This document shows positions 61,672-64,000 of a stretch of 64,000 nt of DNA, piece by piece. Each line of letters begins with the position of its first letter. Within the stretch, counting starts at the first letter, position 1. Below the pieces are notes generated by a model that had not been told where the DNA came from, ran no database searches, and was given only the letters and a program-made list of their open reading frames with translations. The stretch comes from Taibaiella sp965229095 (GTDB taxonomy: Bacteria; Bacteroidota; Bacteroidia; Chitinophagales; Chitinophagaceae), in NCBI GenBank assembly GCA_965229095.1, contig OZ245855.1, positions 2,294,001 through 2,358,000 on the forward strand, written 5' to 3'. A program made the translations under genes and the position numbers.

Positions 61672-62166
61672 TTATTGAATTTTCGCGTATTTCTCAGTGT
61701 ACCGGGATGTTTTGGTAGTATCCTGCGGATTGATTCCGAGATAAGTAACCACGAACGTATCTATCGACGGATACGTAATATCACCAGCCAGGACATTTGT
61801 ATGATTCGCATCATCCGGGTTGTTAAATATCGTCAGGTATTTATCGTCATTGGTCAAAGTATAACCGTATACCGTACTATCCGGGTCGGTAATAGCACAT
61901 TTGGAAAGATTATCGTACAGGCTTACCCTGGTTTTAGTATTGAAAATGTAGAAATTGTCCTTCCTGCATCCGGGAAGCGGGGTGTACACATCTACAGGCG
62001 AAGAGGTAGGGTCTGAGACATCGGGTAGCCAGGTATACACTTTCAACTGCCACTTGCCGTCCATAACAAATGTCGTTTTGGATACATCAATCGGATCTTT
62101 ATCCTCTTTTTTAACACAAGAAGCAAGAGCGGCGCTACAGGCAAGGGCTAGTATTAATTTCTTCAT
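61672..62166 (-). CDS. Small lipoprotein, lipocalin-like
   Basis: 164 residues. A lipobox (ALASC, Cys17) is followed by a charged linker (KKEDKDPIDVSKTT) and a beta-rich body: GKWQLKVYTWLPDVSDPTSS, YIFNTKTRVSLYDNLSKCAI, and TVYGYTLTNDDKYLTIF. The opening GKW and strand spacing recall the lipocalin-like families of Bacteroidota. Two cysteines (PGCRKD, KCAITD) may pair. Ligand and role are unknown. It is 128 bases downstream of rnr on the same strand. Confidence 0.75.
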   Translation of the reverse strand: MKKLILALACSAALASCVKKEDKDPIDVSKTTFVMDGKWQLKVYTWLPDVSDPTSSPVDVYTPLPGCRKDNFYIFNTKTRVSLYDNLSKCAITDPDSTVYGYTLTNDDKYLTIFNNPDDANHTNVLAGDITYPSIDTFVVTYLGINPQDTTKTSRYTEKYAKIQ

Positions 62167-62294
62167 TTTTAAAGTAACAGTTTAACAGAACGGGAGTAAA
62201 TGTAATAATTATTTTTATTTTCTCTTAATTTTTTCAACAAAAAAATGCTGTTGATATTAAGACAAAGCAATATCTCAAAGACCCTTAGTCATCC

Positions 62295-64000
62295 CTACTT
62301 TTTTTTGCTTGTTTTCTTCGTTTTCGTTCCGGCATCGCTTTCTTTTTGCTTTTTCCGGCCTTTCGCCTTTGCAGGTTCATCGGCAGCATAAGCAAAGTCA
62401 ATCTGGCGTTTGGCCAGGCTGGTGGCTGCTACCTGGATACGTACCTTATCGCCTATACGGAACCGCTTACCGGTATGCATGCCTACCAGCGCATAGTCCG
62501 ATTCCAGGAACGTGAATTCATCCAGGTCGGCAAGATCGGCAATGGATACCAGGCCCTCGCATTTATGCTCCACGGTTTCGGCCCAGAACCCGAAAGTAGA
62601 AACACCGCTGATCACGGCATCGAACACCTCTCCCACGAATTGCTGCATGTATTCTACCTGCTTGTATTTATTAGCACTGCGCTCGGCTTCCATAGCCTTC
62701 CGCTCCTGGTCGCTGCAATGGCGGCATTTTGCTTCCATTTTCTTATCGATCTTCACCTTTTCATCTATACATTGCTGTACGATACGGTGTACCATCACAT
62801 CGGGATAACGGCGTATGGGCGACGTGAAATGGCAATAGCTTTCGAAGCCCAGGCCATAGTGCCCGATATTGTCCGTAGTATAAATGGCCTTGGCCATAGT
62901 GCGTATCCCCAGTTGTTCCAGCACATGTTGCTCCGGCTTGCCCTGTACATTAGCCAGCATCACATTAAACGACCGGGCAATCTGATCGGGATCGTTCAGG
63001 TTAAATTTATAACCGAAACGGGAAGCAAAAGCGGCAAAAACAGCCAACTTATCTTCGTTAGGCACATCGTGTACCCGGTAAGGGAAAGGAATAGCTACAT
63101 TGTTTACCTTCCTTTTTTCCACGAAGCCGGCTACCGTTTTATTAGCCAGCAACATCAATTCTTCGATCAACTGGTGCGCCTCCTTGCTTTCTTTTACTTC
63201 GATACCGATAGGCGTTCCTTTTTCATCCAGTTTAAATCTTATTTCCTGTGAAGAGAAATTAATGGCGCCTTTCTTGAATCTTTCGGCGCGGAGCTTCTGG
63301 GAAATTTCGTTGAGCAGCAAGATCTCTTCCGCATGATCGCCCTGCCCTGTTTCGATCACCTGCTGTGCTTCTTCGTAGGTAAACCGCCTGTTGGAATGAA
63401 TTACGGTTCGTCCTATCCAATATTGCTTCAGCTTGCCTTCCTTGTTGATCTGGAACATGGCCGAGAAGGTAAATTTATCTTCATTGGGCCTCAGCGAACA
63501 CAGCACATTGGAAATATGCTCCGGCAGCATAGGCAGCACCCTGTCGGGCAGGTACACCGAGGTGGCCCGTTCGTAGGATTCCTTATCCAACTGGGTATCG
63601 GGTTCCACGTAATAGCTTACGTCGGCAATATGTACGCCCACTTCATAGTATCCACCTTTCAAAGGGCGGATGGAAATGGCATCATCAAAGTCTTTCGCAT
63701 CGACAGGGTCGATAGTAAAGGTGAGTATGTTACGGCAATCCTTCCTTCTTTTGATTTCGGCGCTGTCCAGTATATCGGGGATACGGGCCGCTTCCTCCAT
63801 GGCTTCATCGGAAAAATGGAGCGGGAAGCCGGCCTCGATCAGGATGCTTTTCATCGCGATCTCGTTCTCTCTTTCATTCGTCAGCAATTCCACTATTGCT
63901 CCTGTAGGGTTCTTGGCCCCGGGTTTCCATTCCACTATCCTGGCAATAGCCCGGTCACCTGTTTTACCGCCTTTAAGTGCTTGTCCGGGGATAAAAATAT
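62295..64000 (-). CDS. rnr: Ribonuclease R (5' end outside the window)
   Basis: The frame is open to the window edge at 64000, so at least 567 C-terminal residues are present and the true start lies beyond. RNase R is a processive 3'-5' exoribonuclease that degrades structured RNA. The visible part begins in the cold-shock domains (GQALKGGKTGDRAIARIVEW), then the RNB catalytic domain with FTIDPVDAKDFDDAIS (the metal-binding Asp cluster), YLPDRVLPMLPEHISN, FTSPIRRYPDVMVHRI and the S1 domain (VGEVFDAVISGVSTFGFWAE). The C-terminal tail is very Lys-rich (GRKKQKESDAGTKTKKTSKK), as usual for RNase R. Confidence 0.95.
   Translation of the reverse strand, partial: IFIPGQALKGGKTGDRAIARIVEWKPGAKNPTGAIVELLTNERENEIAMKSILIEAGFPLHFSDEAMEEAARIPDILDSAEIKRRKDCRNILTFTIDPVDAKDFDDAISIRPLKGGYYEVGVHIADVSYYVEPDTQLDKESYERATSVYLPDRVLPMLPEHISNVLCSLRPNEDKFTFSAMFQINKEGKLKQYWIGRTVIHSNRRFTYEEAQQVIETGQGDHAEEILLLNEISQKLRAERFKKGAINFSSQEIRFKLDEKGTPIGIEVKESKEAHQLIEELMLLANKTVAGFVEKRKVNNVAIPFPYRVHDVPNEDKLAVFAAFASRFGYKFNLNDPDQIARSFNVMLANVQGKPEQHVLEQLGIRTMAKAIYTTDNIGHYGLGFESYCHFTSPIRRYPDVMVHRIVQQCIDEKVKIDKKMEAKCRHCSDQERKAMEAERSANKYKQVEYMQQFVGEVFDAVISGVSTFGFWAETVEHKCEGLVSIADLADLDEFTFLESDYALVGMHTGKRFRIGDKVRIQVAATSLAKRQIDFAYAADEPAKAKGRKKQKESDAGTKTKKTSKKK

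Overview
The window looks like chromosomal DNA of a Bacteroidota bacterium, most likely a member of the Chitinophagaceae or a close relative. The genus cannot be fixed from the sequence. The evidence is: six secreted proteins with C-terminal type IX secretion (T9SS) sorting domains, a bacillithiol gene (bshC), two TonB-dependent receptors with carboxypeptidase-like N-terminal domains, DUF2911, and upstream elements matching the Bacteroidota promoter (TTG, then about 15-21 bases, then TAnnTTTG). Start codons lack Shine-Dalgarno sequences. I see no transposase, integrase, phage gene or CRISPR array.

Layout. 1-7016: the end of one T9SS cargo gene and a giant multi-repeat T9SS surface protein. 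7100-10330: a four-gene unit of phenylacetate-CoA ligase, a SecA-like fragment protein, a PaaI-type thioesterase and an alpha/beta hydrolase. 10370-14332: a membrane protein, a FISUMP/BIG2 T9SS protein, a repeat-rich spacer and a YdeI-like protein. 14418-20210: an FAD-linked oxidase and mltG on the minus strand, then miaB and an enhancer-binding-protein-like regulator. 20233-27220: two paralogous T9SS cargo genes, a DUF2911 protein and a TonB receptor. 27420-34450: a methyltransferase/halogenase-like pair, then a YHS lipoprotein, ribD, a second methyltransferase, yigZ and bshC. 34547-37925: a Crp-like regulator with an Old Yellow Enzyme, then small accessory genes (DUF5990, Imm-5-like, DUF4180). 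37944-44569: another T9SS protein, a MarR/rifamycin phosphotransferase pair, a lipocalin-like protein and a lone patatin. 44819-45042: two identical tRNA-Val genes. 45253-54082: a TPR/HTH regulator, TonB receptor, beta-helix lipoprotein and beta-propeller phytase (probable phytate or organophosphate uptake locus), then a GH3 enzyme and an SRPBCC protein. 54816-60768: a TolC/adaptor/RND efflux operon behind a TetR-type palindrome. 60862-64000: two lipoproteins and a partial RNase R.

The intergenic space carries several repeat families. The largest is an element of about 160 bp built from two inverted halves, found intact or broken at 13.2-13.5, 21.6, 39.0-39.3, 44.6 and 54.2-54.6 kb. Others are palindromes centred on GTTG-YATG-CAAC and a 51-bp perfect palindrome at 32.1 kb. 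The observations I consider most worth following up are the SecA-fragment protein inside the PaaK/PaaI unit, the inverted-half repeat family, the orphan halogenase/methyltransferase pair, the MarR-controlled rifamycin phosphotransferase, and the efflux operon whose TetR-type operator has no local TetR gene.
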